A model generated the notes under the pieces. That model was not told the origin of the DNA. It made no database searches and worked only from the letters and a program-made list of their open reading frames with translations. A stretch of DNA of 64,000 nt from Psychrosphaera sp. F3M07. GTDB taxonomy: Bacteria > Pseudomonadota > Gammaproteobacteria > Enterobacterales > Alteromonadaceae. Shown here piece after piece: positions 18,501 to 26,753 of the stretch. Each line of letters begins with the position of its first letter. Position 1 is the stretch's first letter. The stretch spans positions 400,687 through 464,686 of the forward strand of contig NZ_JAHKPJ010000025.1 in assembly GCF_018860345.1 (NCBI RefSeq), in the 5' to 3' direction. Made by a program: the position numbers and the translations under genes.

Positions 18501-21279
18501 CATGGACTAAATCTAAATTTCTATAATCACCAGGGAAGTTCGTATCATTAGAATAACCACTTCCTATTTTGGTCCAGCGTAACAAGTAAAAATCGTCCTC
18601 ATCCACATAACCAAAAACAACACCTATGTCATTGTTACCTATCTGATCTGCGTGTGTAATAACGGTTGTCTCAATGGCATACGTTTGAATGGTGGAGGAC
18701 GAATACCCTTCATCATCAACATTATGTAATAAAACACCGTATTCATTATTACCTGAATTTACCGTGTCACCTGCAATTTTTAATGTGTCGTTATTTATTG
18801 CATAAGTGATGGTTTGGCTTTCATTTGGCGATTGATAAATAGTATCTCCTGGCCAAACATTGGTCGAAGAACGATCAAAATCTACCGGAGCCCAAGTGTC
18901 CGCTAAAGCATGAGTATCTTCACTAAAGTCATCGTTGAATATTACTTTATAGGCTGATAAATCAGGGCAAAAAGCCGAGATTGTGCCATCTATCGCAAAG
19001 TCATTAACTTTAAATGAATCGTTGGAATCAAAACCAGAAGCCGTTACAAAACGAACATCAACATCACTGCCAATATAATTAGTAATGTCATAAGTCACAT
19101 CACCTGAGGCATTGCTAGAGTCTGAGCCAATAAAACTCTCAAGCGTGGTCCAATTGCCGTTGGCTGTGCGTATCTGTAAATAAACAATATCATCACTGTA
19201 ACTCGTCACACTGCTGTAGCTGAATGATAAGCTAGCAGTAGATAATGAAGACAGATCAGCCTCTCGTGAAATTGAAACACTAGAAGAGGTAATGGTTAAT
19301 TCTGAATTACTAATGGTGATCTTACCTGATGAAGGACTGCCGTCATCATTGCTTTCATTCCAACTACCCGACCAATCTAACTCACCATCATTGTTTGAAT
19401 AAGTAACACTGTTAAATCGGTCAAAGAATATATGGTCTTCTGGTTCAGGGGCTCCGGTGGCGTTTATTGCAAAGTTATTAATATAAATGTCATCATCTGA
19501 ATCGAATTCTGATGAGGTATAAATTCCGACATCCGTATCATCACTTAAGTAATCACTGATATCGAGCTCCTCAATACTACCTTGATAATTTCCTCCTGTA
19601 GGAAAGGTATATATTATGGGGGCGTAATTATTGTTGTTTGTTCTAATTACAACGTAAACTTCATCATTGGTTGAGTTTGAACTAATTTCATAATCCAACG
19701 ATAGAGTCGCTTGTGTGAATTGCGATAAATCGACACGTCTAAGAATGTAATTTGTAGGACCTGATAATTGCAGCTTAGTATCCGAACTACCACTTGTTAT
19801 CTTTATGTCACCGCTATTAGCAGAACTATCATCATTGTATTCGAGCCAGTTAGCAGCCCAATCTAATTCACCATCATTATTACTATAACTTTGATTATTA
19901 AACTTATCTAAAAATGTGGCTTCTATATCATCAATATCACTGGTAACCGTAATAGTAAAATCACGGATGTAAGTTATTCCATCATCTCTTGTTGCTTTAA
20001 CACAAATCTCATGTTCCCCTTCATCGAGAGAAGTAACCCAGCTTTTTAGGAACAATTCATTACCAACGGTTGTAAAGCGTGAGTTGTACTGGTTAAACGC
20101 ACCAGTACACTCACCTACATTCACGCTTTCATTATAATTAACGACAAATTCACTAAAGGTATAACTAGCACCTTCAGCCGTAGGCAAAAACTCTCCAATC
20201 GCGTTATTTGTTGTTGGGTGTGACGTACTAATTGTGTCATTAGATATCGTAAAAAAAGTGGGTTCTTGTGCCGGTTCGATAACTTTAATCGTTAAATTTT
20301 GACGGTAAAAATCATCATCTGTTTTTACACAAATAGTGTATTCACCCACATCCAGTCTTGGGCCATTAGCACTTTTAATAGACACCTTATTGTTATTAAT
20401 TTCAAAAATTGAATTAGTGTTAGGGTTTGCACAAGAACCTGCGTTAGTTCCTCCGTCCCATGTATGCATTACCACATTGGTCGAATCTTTTTCATCGGTA
20501 ACTAACAAATCACCTATTTCAATACCAACAAAAGCTTCATAGTCATATGTTGTGTCAGGGTTAAGGGTAATTTTGGTAGGGACCCCATCTGGGTTCTCTA
20601 CAACCGAAATCACGAAATTTTTACTGTAAAGATTATCATCAGTCTTTACACAAATAATGTAATCTCTTGCTGGTAGTGTAATGCCACCCGGATTTGAAAT
20701 TGAAAGTACATTTGAATTAATGCTAAATTTTGAATTATCTGACGTACCTAAATCACAAGAACCACTTATCGCGTTATTATAAGTAATGCTAACGTTTGAG
20801 TTAGTATAAGCCCCAAAAGGCGTTATATCTCCTATTATGGCTCCTTGTTCAGCATCATAGTCATAGATAGTATCTTCGGATAGAAACAGGTCATGCGTAT
20901 TAGCGACGGTTAACTCAACAGAAAATGGATCCGAGTCACCATTTCCACAAGAATTATTTCGATAAGCAACAAAATCTATCTGGTAAGTCCCCGGTGAATT
21001 TGTAATATTGCTTAAACTAAAACTAATACTTTGTGACGTAAAATTGTCATAGTTATCATGATTAACGCAAGTTTCTGTACCACCGTCTACACGATAGCCA
21101 GTTGAACGCCACCGACTACTGTCTCCTATGGAGTTCCCTGATGCAGTTATAGTTGCACTCACGCTTGCATTAACAGCCACAGGGTTTGGAGTTAATGTAA
21201 CCGATTCAATTACTCGACCAGCAATAGACTCGAACGATACGAGTAATAATACGACTAGAATAAAATGCTTTACGTTCAC
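15535..21279 (-). CDS. mshQ: MshQ-like giant surface protein of the MSHA locus
   Basis: A very long (1914-residue) secreted protein at the end of the msh operon, where mshQ lies in Vibrio and Shewanella. It has a signal peptide (1-20, ending ESIAG). Three cadherin-like repeats of about 100 residues cover about 130-450 (each with a TYDY or similar start and an EYTICVKTDDD-like end). Two copies of a module starting F(D/N)-YSNNDGELDW lie at about 455-765. A glycan-lectin-like segment holds NDDFSEDTHALADTWAP. A LamG/concanavalin-like domain is at about 1020-1210 (DGIIGWWAMEDSFDD, LAVSAWVYPTSYP). The C-terminal 700 residues resemble the DUF6701 region of MshQ. The start is GTG, four-base overlap with mshP. 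Adhesin function is inference from domains. Confidence 0.82.
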   Translation of the reverse strand: MNVKHFILVVLLLVSFESIAGRVIESVTLTPNPVAVNASVSATITASGNSIGDSSRWRSTGYRVDGGTETCVNHDNYDNFTSQSISFSLSNITNSPGTYQIDFVAYRNNSCGNGDSDPFSVELTVANTHDLFLSEDTIYDYDAEQGAIIGDITPFGAYTNSNVSITYNNAISGSCDLGTSDNSKFSINSNVLSISNPGGITLPARDYIICVKTDDNLYSKNFVISVVENPDGVPTKITLNPDTTYDYEAFVGIEIGDLLVTDEKDSTNVVMHTWDGGTNAGSCANPNTNSIFEINNNKVSIKSANGPRLDVGEYTICVKTDDDFYRQNLTIKVIEPAQEPTFFTISNDTISTSHPTTNNAIGEFLPTAEGASYTFSEFVVNYNESVNVGECTGAFNQYNSRFTTVGNELFLKSWVTSLDEGEHEICVKATRDDGITYIRDFTITVTSDIDDIEATFLDKFNNQSYSNNDGELDWAANWLEYNDDSSANSGDIKITSGSSDTKLQLSGPTNYILRRVDLSQFTQATLSLDYEISSNSTNDEVYVVIRTNNNNYAPIIYTFPTGGNYQGSIEELDISDYLSDDTDVGIYTSSEFDSDDDIYINNFAINATGAPEPEDHIFFDRFNSVTYSNNDGELDWSGSWNESNDDGSPSSGKITISNSELTITSSSVSISREADLSSLSTASLSFSYSSVTSYSDDIVYLQIRTANGNWTTLESFIGSDSSNASGDVTYDITNYIGSDVDVRFVTASGFDSNDSFKVNDFAIDGTISAFCPDLSAYKVIFNDDFSEDTHALADTWAPVDFDRSSTNVWPGDTIYQSPNESQTITYAINNDTLKIAGDTVNSGNNEYGVLLHNVDDEGYSSSTIQTYAIETTVITHADQIGNNDIGVVFGYVDEDDFYLLRWTKIGSGYSNDTNFPGDYRNLDLVHVQNGVPTLLSSKPNFYTDDPMNIRITVDENGISVCINDSAVLSYASAQPEMNSVGFYSYDNDYDGGFQVEEFLVFCRDCEIDGIIGWWAMEDSFDDIIGDNHLTEYGNVGFGSSNVAKTVGTNSTCKYGEFDGASYGRVNDSGYLNSDELAVSAWVYPTSYPNDENDTNGADNLMSISSKDVNYEFHINQDGKLYWWWQNESNATRSLTSANSVPLNTWSHVAISYQAGEQKMYINGVLEDSGTWNETPKHSTCDYFVGADVATGTCDVIPERTFIGLLDEVRIYERYLTQNEVIDDSNFLRECGLVNSVDHYRIDHPQNNLSCSATSVTVKACGDEFCSQVIGADVTGNLHYTLGGNTTTVSGLNLTNAPQQVEFNQTTVDTITLGLNSMSPDANIQCFYNSGTQSSCDITYTRFGYKVTASDITSSESVSDANNRISVQALEAIENNPAVCEPSLVGNKQVNIDFSYLNPPTNYDQEALNVSLNDSSYTSVTSGSGTTQTLNFNATDATAYFYVRYADAGALQVSVADVNLNLSTNIATGYDNFNVIPASINLQVKDENDNILGSSGNLTHYAGQNFNLSIQALNADGNKTNNYRPGDLEIQSVMNSPLISSGANPVQFYYGGTSPANVTNDTGVASWIDATSLTFDNNGFSNAAAQFDNVGSFTLDVKDSNYLGYQINSDSVTSAGRFIPAYFTFATPLPDTEITDTHTTFSYFGESLDFPTNPVFSYVAKTYTNQTATNYVFVPSNFGFVSSNYSENTSYTPAPYPSSAIENINLSVQGQMNFSLSAPFIYEKPAIPREPLTSTISLLFSANELLDADNIGYDVDGISNDLPSYEGITLLENTFNLRYGRLFLENAYGNETSDLKVEMILQYFSGGKFVTNTDDSETTFSGFNISITEDGNPTIYTSNLVGSSFVAGKTPATDGLFINAPNVVTELDVKITNLPDWLNVDWDNDADIDDDDNVSSTVIFGSYRGNDRIIYKRER

Positions 21280-21731
21280 AGTGCTTTCGCCTCTACTTCT
21301 ATGGTTCGACTGACACAGACTTTTTCATTACTACATATAAAATCAGAACTATTATTAACCATTTGAGCCTTGCAAACGGCGGTTGAAACAACTTGATAAT
21401 ATTGACTCGTCCCTGCAGCGTTGTTTGAACAATATGTTTTTGTCGCACAGTTACGCGCGCCATCAACATTAAAATACAAGGTTTGCTCTGCAGTGCATGT
21501 GCCAGAGCCAGAAATTGGAAATAATTTTGCAAGGGCCATTTCATTTGCGGACTCTGCTGCAAATAGTGCTCGAGTTCCTAACACTTCAAATACCAATTGA
21601 TCTGAGCTAGACGAAATAGATTTGCTTATCCCAGCAGCTAACGCGGCCATAATCACAATAATAAACACAGCTATCGCCAAGGCACTGCCTTTTTGTTTTG
21701 CTTTGGTTCGGTTTATTCTATTTATCGTCAT
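21276..21731 (-). CDS. mshP: MshP, MSHA biogenesis protein
   Basis: Small pilus-assembly protein of the MSHA locus. It is pseudopilin-like in having one N-terminal hydrophobic helix (KGSALAIAVFIIVIMAALAAG), but it lacks a canonical G/F-T-L-I-E-L processing site. The rest is a Cys-rich periplasmic portion (CTAEQTLYF, NCATKTYC, AVCKAQ, FICSNEKVCVS) with probable disulphides. I take the ATG at 21731 (151 residues); a GTG at 21740 would add three. It overlaps mshQ by four bases (GTGA) and follows mshO by 47 bases. Identified by context and general form. Confidence 0.82.
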   Translation of the reverse strand: MTINRINRTKAKQKGSALAIAVFIIVIMAALAAGISKSISSSSDQLVFEVLGTRALFAAESANEMALAKLFPISGSGTCTAEQTLYFNVDGARNCATKTYCSNNAAGTSQYYQVVSTAVCKAQMVNNSSDFICSNEKVCVSRTIEVEAKAL

Positions 21732-21778
21732 AATTTTCACTACTCAATTGGACTATAACGCCCATCACTTATCGCTAG

Positions 21779-22651
21779 CTAAGGTACATTTGGAATATGT
21801 ACTTCATGGTTAAAAAACATGTTTTCATTTACATTGGCGGTAAACTCTAAGTATAGGTTAACAACAGAGTTTCTATTTAAAGTTGAACTAGAAATATCAA
21901 ATGGATGTGTTGTGTCATTACTAAGATCATTGGTTAATCCTTCTGCCATTAGTACACCGCCCAACAACAGCACCGAAGACTTATCACTTGGTACCGCTTG
22001 TGTTGCTGAAAAACTTGTTCTGATAAAGCGATATAAATCATAAACCGAACCGTTTGCTATCAGGCAATAATTTATTGATTTATCCGCTGTATAATAACGC
22101 CTTTTAGGGGAGTGTTCTTCAAAACTCGATCCCGCGTCTACCGTTAACGAAATAACAGGATCGTCACCATCTACAATTATAATTGAGCTAGATAGATCCA
22201 AAATCATATATCTAACTAATGTATTTGAATAAACATCTGTGCTTTGTGTTGGGTAGATATATAACCTATCGTCGTCGTTGTACACACCATTCCAACTTAC
22301 GACATCTAATTGAGTCCCAGTACTTGGAGCTAATAATGACGGTGTAGTAGTATCATCTCTGTATGCACCCGAGGCTTTAATTGGAGTAAATTCAATACAA
22401 CTTTCAGAAGAAGATACTCTGACGCTATTAGGGATAGCGCCTCGGATTTCTCGGGTCATTCGCTCTATTGCAAATCGACTTTTTGATAATACAATCTGCC
22501 GATCATTAGCTTCTACATATATTTGAGTACCAAACACAATAAATCGAACAGATGCGGTTGCTAACACGCCTAAAATAACAATAACCGCAACCAATTCAAT
22601 TAAGCTGAATCCCTGCTGTTTTGTCTGAGTGAAAAAGCGTGCTTTAGCCAT
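21779..22651 (-). CDS. mshO: MshO, minor pseudopilin
   Basis: Minor pilin-like protein, with a type IV prepilin leader cleaved after Gly14 (KQQGFSLIELVAVIVILG) and a 276-residue mature part, large for a pseudopilin as MshO and PilW-type proteins are. It has the ERMTREIRGAIPNSVRV segment common to this group. It overlaps the mshD stop by one base (TAATG). Expected to sit in the tip or initiation complex of the MSHA pilus in the inner membrane. Confidence 0.88.
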   Translation of the reverse strand: MAKARFFTQTKQQGFSLIELVAVIVILGVLATASVRFIVFGTQIYVEANDRQIVLSKSRFAIERMTREIRGAIPNSVRVSSSESCIEFTPIKASGAYRDDTTTPSLLAPSTGTQLDVVSWNGVYNDDDRLYIYPTQSTDVYSNTLVRYMILDLSSSIIIVDGDDPVISLTVDAGSSFEEHSPKRRYYTADKSINYCLIANGSVYDLYRFIRTSFSATQAVPSDKSSVLLLGGVLMAEGLTNDLSNDTTHPFDISSSTLNRNSVVNLYLEFTANVNENMFFNHEVHIPNVP

Positions 22652-23265
22652 TAGTAGTTGGCCTTATAACTTGCGTAAACTACATCATCACCTAGCGGTG
22701 GTGTTACCGTCACTGTGATTAGCTTAGCATCTGTATTCGCTAAGCCTAAATCAGTTCCTGCGTATCGAACTGATACATTGATGGTAAACTTTGCATAAAC
22801 ATCGTTTAACGATTGGTTATCGATGTTACTAATATCACTGCCTGTAGCCGAAAAACAATCAAAGTCATCAACATCATCAAACAATTGACGACTCGCACTA
22901 CCTTCTTCAATCCAAGGGTTTTCTTGACCGGTTCCATCAACAAAACCGCAGGCGCTGATCACTGTGCAAGCGCTCGCTCCACTTTCGCCGCAACGTAATG
23001 CCCCGGTTTGTGCCGAATTTTCATCGAACCTACGAGCGATTATTTCATTCATCATGGACTGCGCTAATTCAGCAGATCGTACCTGAAACCATGGATTTGC
23101 ACTGCGCTCAGCTTGGGGAAATAACGCACCAGTCATAACCATTAATGCAACCGATAATACAAAGATGCCTATCACTAATTCAATTAAGGTAAAACCGTTA
23201 GGCTTTTTCTTATTAAGCCGATTTACAGCTAATTGAGTTGTAAGTAGAGACTTAAGGGCAAACAT
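22651..23265 (-). CDS. mshD: MshD, minor pseudopilin
   Basis: Type IV prepilin-like protein with a long leader, cleaved after Gly24 (KKKPNGFTLIELVIGIFVLS), and a 180-residue mature part with a Cys-containing loop (LRCGESGASACTVISACGF). An upstream in-frame start at 23337 adds 24 residues inside mshC. The ATG at 23265, with AAGGG eight bases upstream, is better. It overlaps the mshC stop by 14 bases, so translation is probably coupled. Minor pilin assembly role by family and operon position. Confidence 0.9.
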   Translation of the reverse strand: MFALKSLLTTQLAVNRLNKKKPNGFTLIELVIGIFVLSVALMVMTGALFPQAERSANPWFQVRSAELAQSMMNEIIARRFDENSAQTGALRCGESGASACTVISACGFVDGTGQENPWIEEGSASRQLFDDVDDFDCFSATGSDISNIDNQSLNDVYAKFTINVSVRYAGTDLGLANTDAKLITVTVTPPLGDDVVYASYKANY

Positions 23266-23746
23266 AGATATACCCTTCAGATTCGATACACACACTGTGG
23301 TCTGTGGAAATTGTAATAACACAACCGGATGTGGCACAACTACCTATGTTAGGAATAGGCTGACCTAGATAATTAAACTGTATATTTGATAATGCAACGC
23401 CTGCGGTATTTTTTGCGCTATAACTATCTTCCAGTTCAACTAATAAATAATCATCGGTATTACCAGCGACCGCTTTTAAACCTGTTGCACAGGTACCATC
23501 ATTATTTTGTGCCGTTAAACCTAAAGTGCCTGTAGTAAAACTTACACGATGACAGGTTTCAGAGTTTTGGGTATTTTGCATCGCTCGTTGTTGAACGTTA
23601 CGTAACAGAGATATGGTTTGATCACGCTGGGAGATGTAAGTGAAATCAGAAGTGGTGTTAATTTTGGGTTGTATAGTGACAACAAGTACGGATAACAATA
23701 CCAGTACCACTATTAATTCTATCAGGGTAAAGCCTTTGTTATCCAT
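23252..23746 (-). CDS. mshC: MshC, minor pseudopilin
   Basis: Small prepilin-like protein, processed after Gly5 (MDNKGFTLIELIVVLVLLSV), with a 159-residue mature part. It resembles GspH/FimT-type pseudopilins (SLLRNVQQRAMQNTQNSETC) and has a disulphide-ready C-terminus (GSCATSGCVITISTDHSVC). It is the first gene after the terminator that follows mshA and overlaps mshD, so mshCDOPQ form the distal part of the operon, presumably expressed below the major pilin. Confidence 0.9.
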   Translation of the reverse strand: MDNKGFTLIELIVVLVLLSVLVVTIQPKINTTSDFTYISQRDQTISLLRNVQQRAMQNTQNSETCHRVSFTTGTLGLTAQNNDGTCATGLKAVAGNTDDYLLVELEDSYSAKNTAGVALSNIQFNYLGQPIPNIGSCATSGCVITISTDHSVCIESEGYIYVCP

Positions 23747-23757
23747 AATGCGTTCAA

Positions 23758-23786
23758 AAAAGGTTACTAAGCGTTAGTAACCTTTT
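23758..23786 (-). terminator. Terminator after the major pilin gene mshA
   Basis: Thirteen-base perfect arms (AAAAGGTTACTAA and complement) around a three-base loop, with a T run on the minus strand, just past the mshA stop. It should give a short abundant mshA (or mshB-mshA) transcript, with only partial readthrough to mshCDOPQ. Confidence 0.85.
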
Positions 23787-23794
23787 ATTTAAAC

Positions 23795-24238
23795 TTATCC
23801 GCAGTTCTTATCTGTTGTAATTGTACCCGTTGAACCATCATAAGCAGCATAGCAATCGAATCCTAAATCACCACTCACTAGAGACGCGAAAGCTCCATCT
23901 GCTGCAGGGGCTTGAGCACTAGGATATACGCGTACTATTGTAGCACTAGCTTGTGTTGAATTATTGTATCTAACAGCCCAGCTAGAATCTAAATCTAAAC
24001 CAGAACCTACATCCAAAGCACTCGGCGTTGATTCAGAACCCGAAGTTATAATTGAGCGTGATTTTTCAATATTAACCACGCCAACCATAGCCGTTCTGAC
24101 TCCGTCTAGAGTCCCACCAATTGCATCACTTTTAACGTCTAAAAACTTAGGCGCTGCGGTTACTGCTAATACACCTAAAATAACGATAACGATAATTAGT
24201 TCTACCAGTGTAAAACCTTGTTGATTTGTATTTTTCAT
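23795..24238 (-). CDS. mshA: MshA, major MSHA pilin
   Basis: Major structural subunit of the MSHA pilus. It has a short type IVa prepilin leader cleaved after Gly8 (NTNQQGFTLVELIIVIVILG), with the conserved Glu5 of the mature protein, then APKFLDVKSDAIGGTLDGVR, very like MshA of Vibrio and Shewanella. The C-terminal pair of Cys in FDCYAAYDG and DKNCG should form the D-loop disulphide. The mature protein is 139 residues, short compared with the roughly 170-residue V. cholerae MshA. It is 25 bases after mshB and immediately before a strong terminator, as expected for the most abundant product of the operon. Confidence 0.92.
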   Translation of the reverse strand: MKNTNQQGFTLVELIIVIVILGVLAVTAAPKFLDVKSDAIGGTLDGVRTAMVGVVNIEKSRSIITSGSESTPSALDVGSGLDLDSSWAVRYNNSTQASATIVRVYPSAQAPAADGAFASLVSGDLGFDCYAAYDGSTGTITTDKNCG

Positions 24239-24263
24239 AATTTACTGCCTTTTATAAATAAAA

Positions 24264-24824
24264 TTAATTCTTGAATACTGAAACTTGGCCTGTATCCGCA
24301 TTATAGGTAAAACCTTGCGTACCAGCCGTCGTCGCGCCATCATTAATAATGCTAGTTGCTATAGTTGTGCCAACGGCAATATTCTGAGCCAATACAAATT
24401 GACATACGCCAGCAGCTGTAATATCCACTACATAACGTTCTCCGTTATAGGTTCCGCCAACAATTAAAGACGTTGGTGAAGATTGTAGAATGTTAGCGAA
24501 TACTTGTTGGCAATCTGCCGTTGTCATCACTGACATATCAGCTTCGTTACCCGCTAGGCTTGACGGGTAACCTGTGTCTGTTACATCTAAACTAACATTG
24601 CCGTATGTAATATTGGTATTACCAGCTGGACGCCCAGCTAGTTCCCATTCAGCACGTACCATACCAACTGCGCTTGCAATGCCACCTGCAACACCTTCAA
24701 CAGCTGAGTCTTTTGCATCGTCGGTCGCATCCATAAAACGAGGTACTGCAGCAGCACCAAGAAGTCCTAAAATAATTACCACGATCACTAATTCAATTAA
24801 TGTAAAACCTTTTTGTCTCTTCAT
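24264..24824 (-). CDS. mshB: MshB, pilin-like subunit
   Basis: Second pilin-like protein, processed after Gly6 (MKRQKGFTLIELVIVVIILG). Its N-terminal helix runs into AVPRFMDATDDAKDSAVEGV, and Cys residues lie at about positions 95 and 140 (DCQQVF, GVCQFVL). I use the ATG at 24824, preceded by AGAGG; a frame from 24869 would add 15 residues before the leader. It is upstream of mshA with a 147-base AT-rich spacer to mshF that probably contains a promoter for mshBA, though I cannot define its boxes. MshB is a minor or accessory pilin of MSHA. Confidence 0.9.
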   Translation of the reverse strand: MKRQKGFTLIELVIVVIILGLLGAAAVPRFMDATDDAKDSAVEGVAGGIASAVGMVRAEWELAGRPAGNTNITYGNVSLDVTDTGYPSSLAGNEADMSVMTTADCQQVFANILQSSPTSLIVGGTYNGERYVVDITAAGVCQFVLAQNIAVGTTIATSIINDGATTAGTQGFTYNADTGQVSVFKN

Positions 24825-24936
24825 TTTAAAACCTCTTGAACATTTTAATTTAATTCTATTCAATATCATTGAGTATTATGTGGTTATTTTATCTTCAATC
24901 ACACAATAAATCATTGATAATTGTTATTTTTATCTA

Positions 24937-24959
24937 ATTTACACTGAATTAGTGTAAAT
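24937..24959. repeat. Inverted repeat between mshF and mshB
   Basis: Arms ATTTACACT and AGTGTAAAT around a five-base loop, 12 bases past the mshF stop. No T run follows, so it is a weak terminator or an operator for the mshB-mshA unit at best. Confidence 0.4.
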
Positions 24960-24971
24960 AAACACTTTCTA

Positions 24972-25520
24972 TTAGTAAGTATTACTCGTTACCACGTGTC
25001 CATTATTCGAGTTGTAACTAAACATTAACTGATTTGGAAACTTTTTTTTGTGCAAAAAGTGGCAATTACCATTGATTGCTTTTACATCCAACTCTTCTGT
25101 TAAATTTGCAATTGTTTTATTATTTTGTTCTTCATGAGCAAAATACATCCATAAATTGAAACAATCTAATTTTCGTTCGTCACTTGCTACGTTTATTGGC
25201 CAACCAGACTCATTTATTTGTAATAACAGACTTTTCTTAACATTATCTTTAATTGCCTGTTGGTCAATAAAATACTCCAAGGTTAAAGAGGTTGGTTTAC
25301 CCCTTATAATCCATTCTCTTCGTGCGAAATCCATCGATAAAGAAAAACGCTCCGCCAACATTCCATATTTGTATTCTGTTACTTCACCAATAATATCTTG
25401 AAAAGACTTTACTGATACATAAAAAATACAGGCTATAACACCAACTCCAACCAAGATCCTCACAAAAGAACGATCCATCAAGGAATCTGTAGTCACTTTA
25501 CCTTGTTCTTGGTTCGCCAT
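24972..25520 (-). CDS. mshF: MshF, MSHA biogenesis protein
   Basis: Bitopic protein of unknown precise role in MSHA assembly. It has a cytoplasmic N-terminus, one membrane helix (about residues 20-40, ILVGVGVIACIFYVSVKSF), then a periplasmic part with the MshF-like segment RFSLSMDFARREWIIRGKP. Length 182 residues. It lies 12 bases after mshG, at the usual place between mshG and mshB. Sequence conservation of this family is low, so the call depends partly on order. Confidence 0.85.
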   Translation of the reverse strand: MANQEQGKVTTDSLMDRSFVRILVGVGVIACIFYVSVKSFQDIIGEVTEYKYGMLAERFSLSMDFARREWIIRGKPTSLTLEYFIDQQAIKDNVKKSLLLQINESGWPINVASDERKLDCFNLWMYFAHEEQNNKTIANLTEELDVKAINGNCHFLHKKKFPNQLMFSYNSNNGHVVTSNTY

Positions 25521-25532
25521 GGCTGTTCAACT

Positions 25533-26744
25533 TTATTTATGCGCGGACATCATGTCCCACATTGGTGTGAAAATACCTAGTGCAAGTACTAAAACCATCC
25601 CTGCGACAACACTGATCAATACTGGTTCTATTTTAGCCGTTAAACTTTTTAAATCAAAATCCACTTCACGTTCATAATAATCTGCCGCATCAGTAAGCAG
25701 TTCATCTACACGCCCGGTTTCTTCTCCCACCGCTATCATTTGTAATACTAACGGGGAAAACAATTTACTAGCTACTGCTGAACGTAATAAAGATTCACCT
25801 TTTTCAATACTAGTTCGCATTTCCTTAATTTTGGTTTCCATATAACTATTGTCTACGGCTTCAGCCACTAAGGATAAGCCTGAATTCATCGGAACACCTG
25901 CATCCAAAATCATAGAAAAGCTACGTGAAAATCGAGCTAATAAACTACGTTCAATAATCGAGCCAACAAATGGCATCTTGATTTTATAATGATCCCACTG
26001 ATAACGTCCGGCTTTGGTCGCGACATATGATCTTAAAAAAAATATCCCACCGACAATAGCCAATACTAATACTTCCCAATACGTCACAAAAAAAGTAGAA
26101 GTCGCGATTAATATTTTGGTCGCCAGTGGTAAATCGGCACCTAATTTTGCAAACATCCCAGTAAAAGTTGGGATAACTTTTAAATTAAGTAAAAACATAG
26201 CTGCTGTGATAAAAAACAAAACCATTTGTGGATATCGAATAGCTGAGTTTATCCGCTTTTTGGTTTCTTCATCACGTTCAAAGTATTCCGCCAATTGCAA
26301 AAACGAACTTTCCAATCGCCCTGTATTTTCGCCTACATGCACAATACTGATTGCGATTCTTGGAAATACTTTACCATGGCTACTAAATGCGGCCGATAGG
26401 GATCGCCCTCGTTCTAATTGGACAGCTACGTCATTTAAAATTCTTTTTAAGGTCTTATTGGTCGTGGTATCCGCCAAACCTACGATTGCCCGGATCATTG
26501 GAATTCCAGACTTAGTTAACGAGTACATCTGCCTTGAAAACACCACTAAGTCTTCAATTTTTACGCGGTCAAAATACCCTTTAAAAATATCTTTGTTTTG
26601 ATCTTCGTCGGTTAAGGTGATCTTAATTGGAATTTCTTGGCGAGCCATTAGTATGTCTGCAGCCGAGTTTGTATTTGGTGCTTCGATCTGCCCCTTTATC
26701 AAGTTCCCTTTTTTATCACGTGCTTGATACAGAAAAAATGGCAT
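25533..26744 (-). CDS. mshG: MshG, inner-membrane platform protein (GspF/PilC family)
   Basis: Polytopic platform protein that connects the MshE ATPase to the growing pilus. Two GspF domains are visible, each with a cytoplasmic helical bundle followed by membrane segments: about residues 65-230 (FSRQMYSLTKSGIPMIRA, GRSLSAAFSSHGKVFP, VGENTGRLESSF) and about 270-395 (FSRSFSMILDAGVPMNSGL, AVGEETGRVDELL). Three membrane segments are at about 170, 215 and 375. Length 403 residues, normal for PilC/GspF. Nine bases after mshE. Confidence 0.95.
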   Translation of the reverse strand: MPFFLYQARDKKGNLIKGQIEAPNTNSAADILMARQEIPIKITLTDEDQNKDIFKGYFDRVKIEDLVVFSRQMYSLTKSGIPMIRAIVGLADTTTNKTLKRILNDVAVQLERGRSLSAAFSSHGKVFPRIAISIVHVGENTGRLESSFLQLAEYFERDEETKKRINSAIRYPQMVLFFITAAMFLLNLKVIPTFTGMFAKLGADLPLATKILIATSTFFVTYWEVLVLAIVGGIFFLRSYVATKAGRYQWDHYKIKMPFVGSIIERSLLARFSRSFSMILDAGVPMNSGLSLVAEAVDNSYMETKIKEMRTSIEKGESLLRSAVASKLFSPLVLQMIAVGEETGRVDELLTDAADYYEREVDFDLKSLTAKIEPVLISVVAGMVLVLALGIFTPMWDMMSAHK

Positions 26745-26753
26745 TAATATGGC

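Noticed and set aside
24574..24909. A 111-codon plus-strand frame opposite mshB that runs into the mshF-mshB spacer
   Set aside because: Mostly antisense to mshB, with no conserved motifs and no ribosome site.
24825..24971. Promoter boxes for mshB-mshA in the spacer
   Set aside because: Many AT-rich pairs can be drawn but none has good spacing; a promoter is likely but I cannot place it.
26014..26601. A 195-codon open frame on the plus strand, opposite mshG
   Set aside because: It lies wholly within mshG on the other strand, has no family resemblance and no ribosome site; it is a shadow of mshG codon usage.
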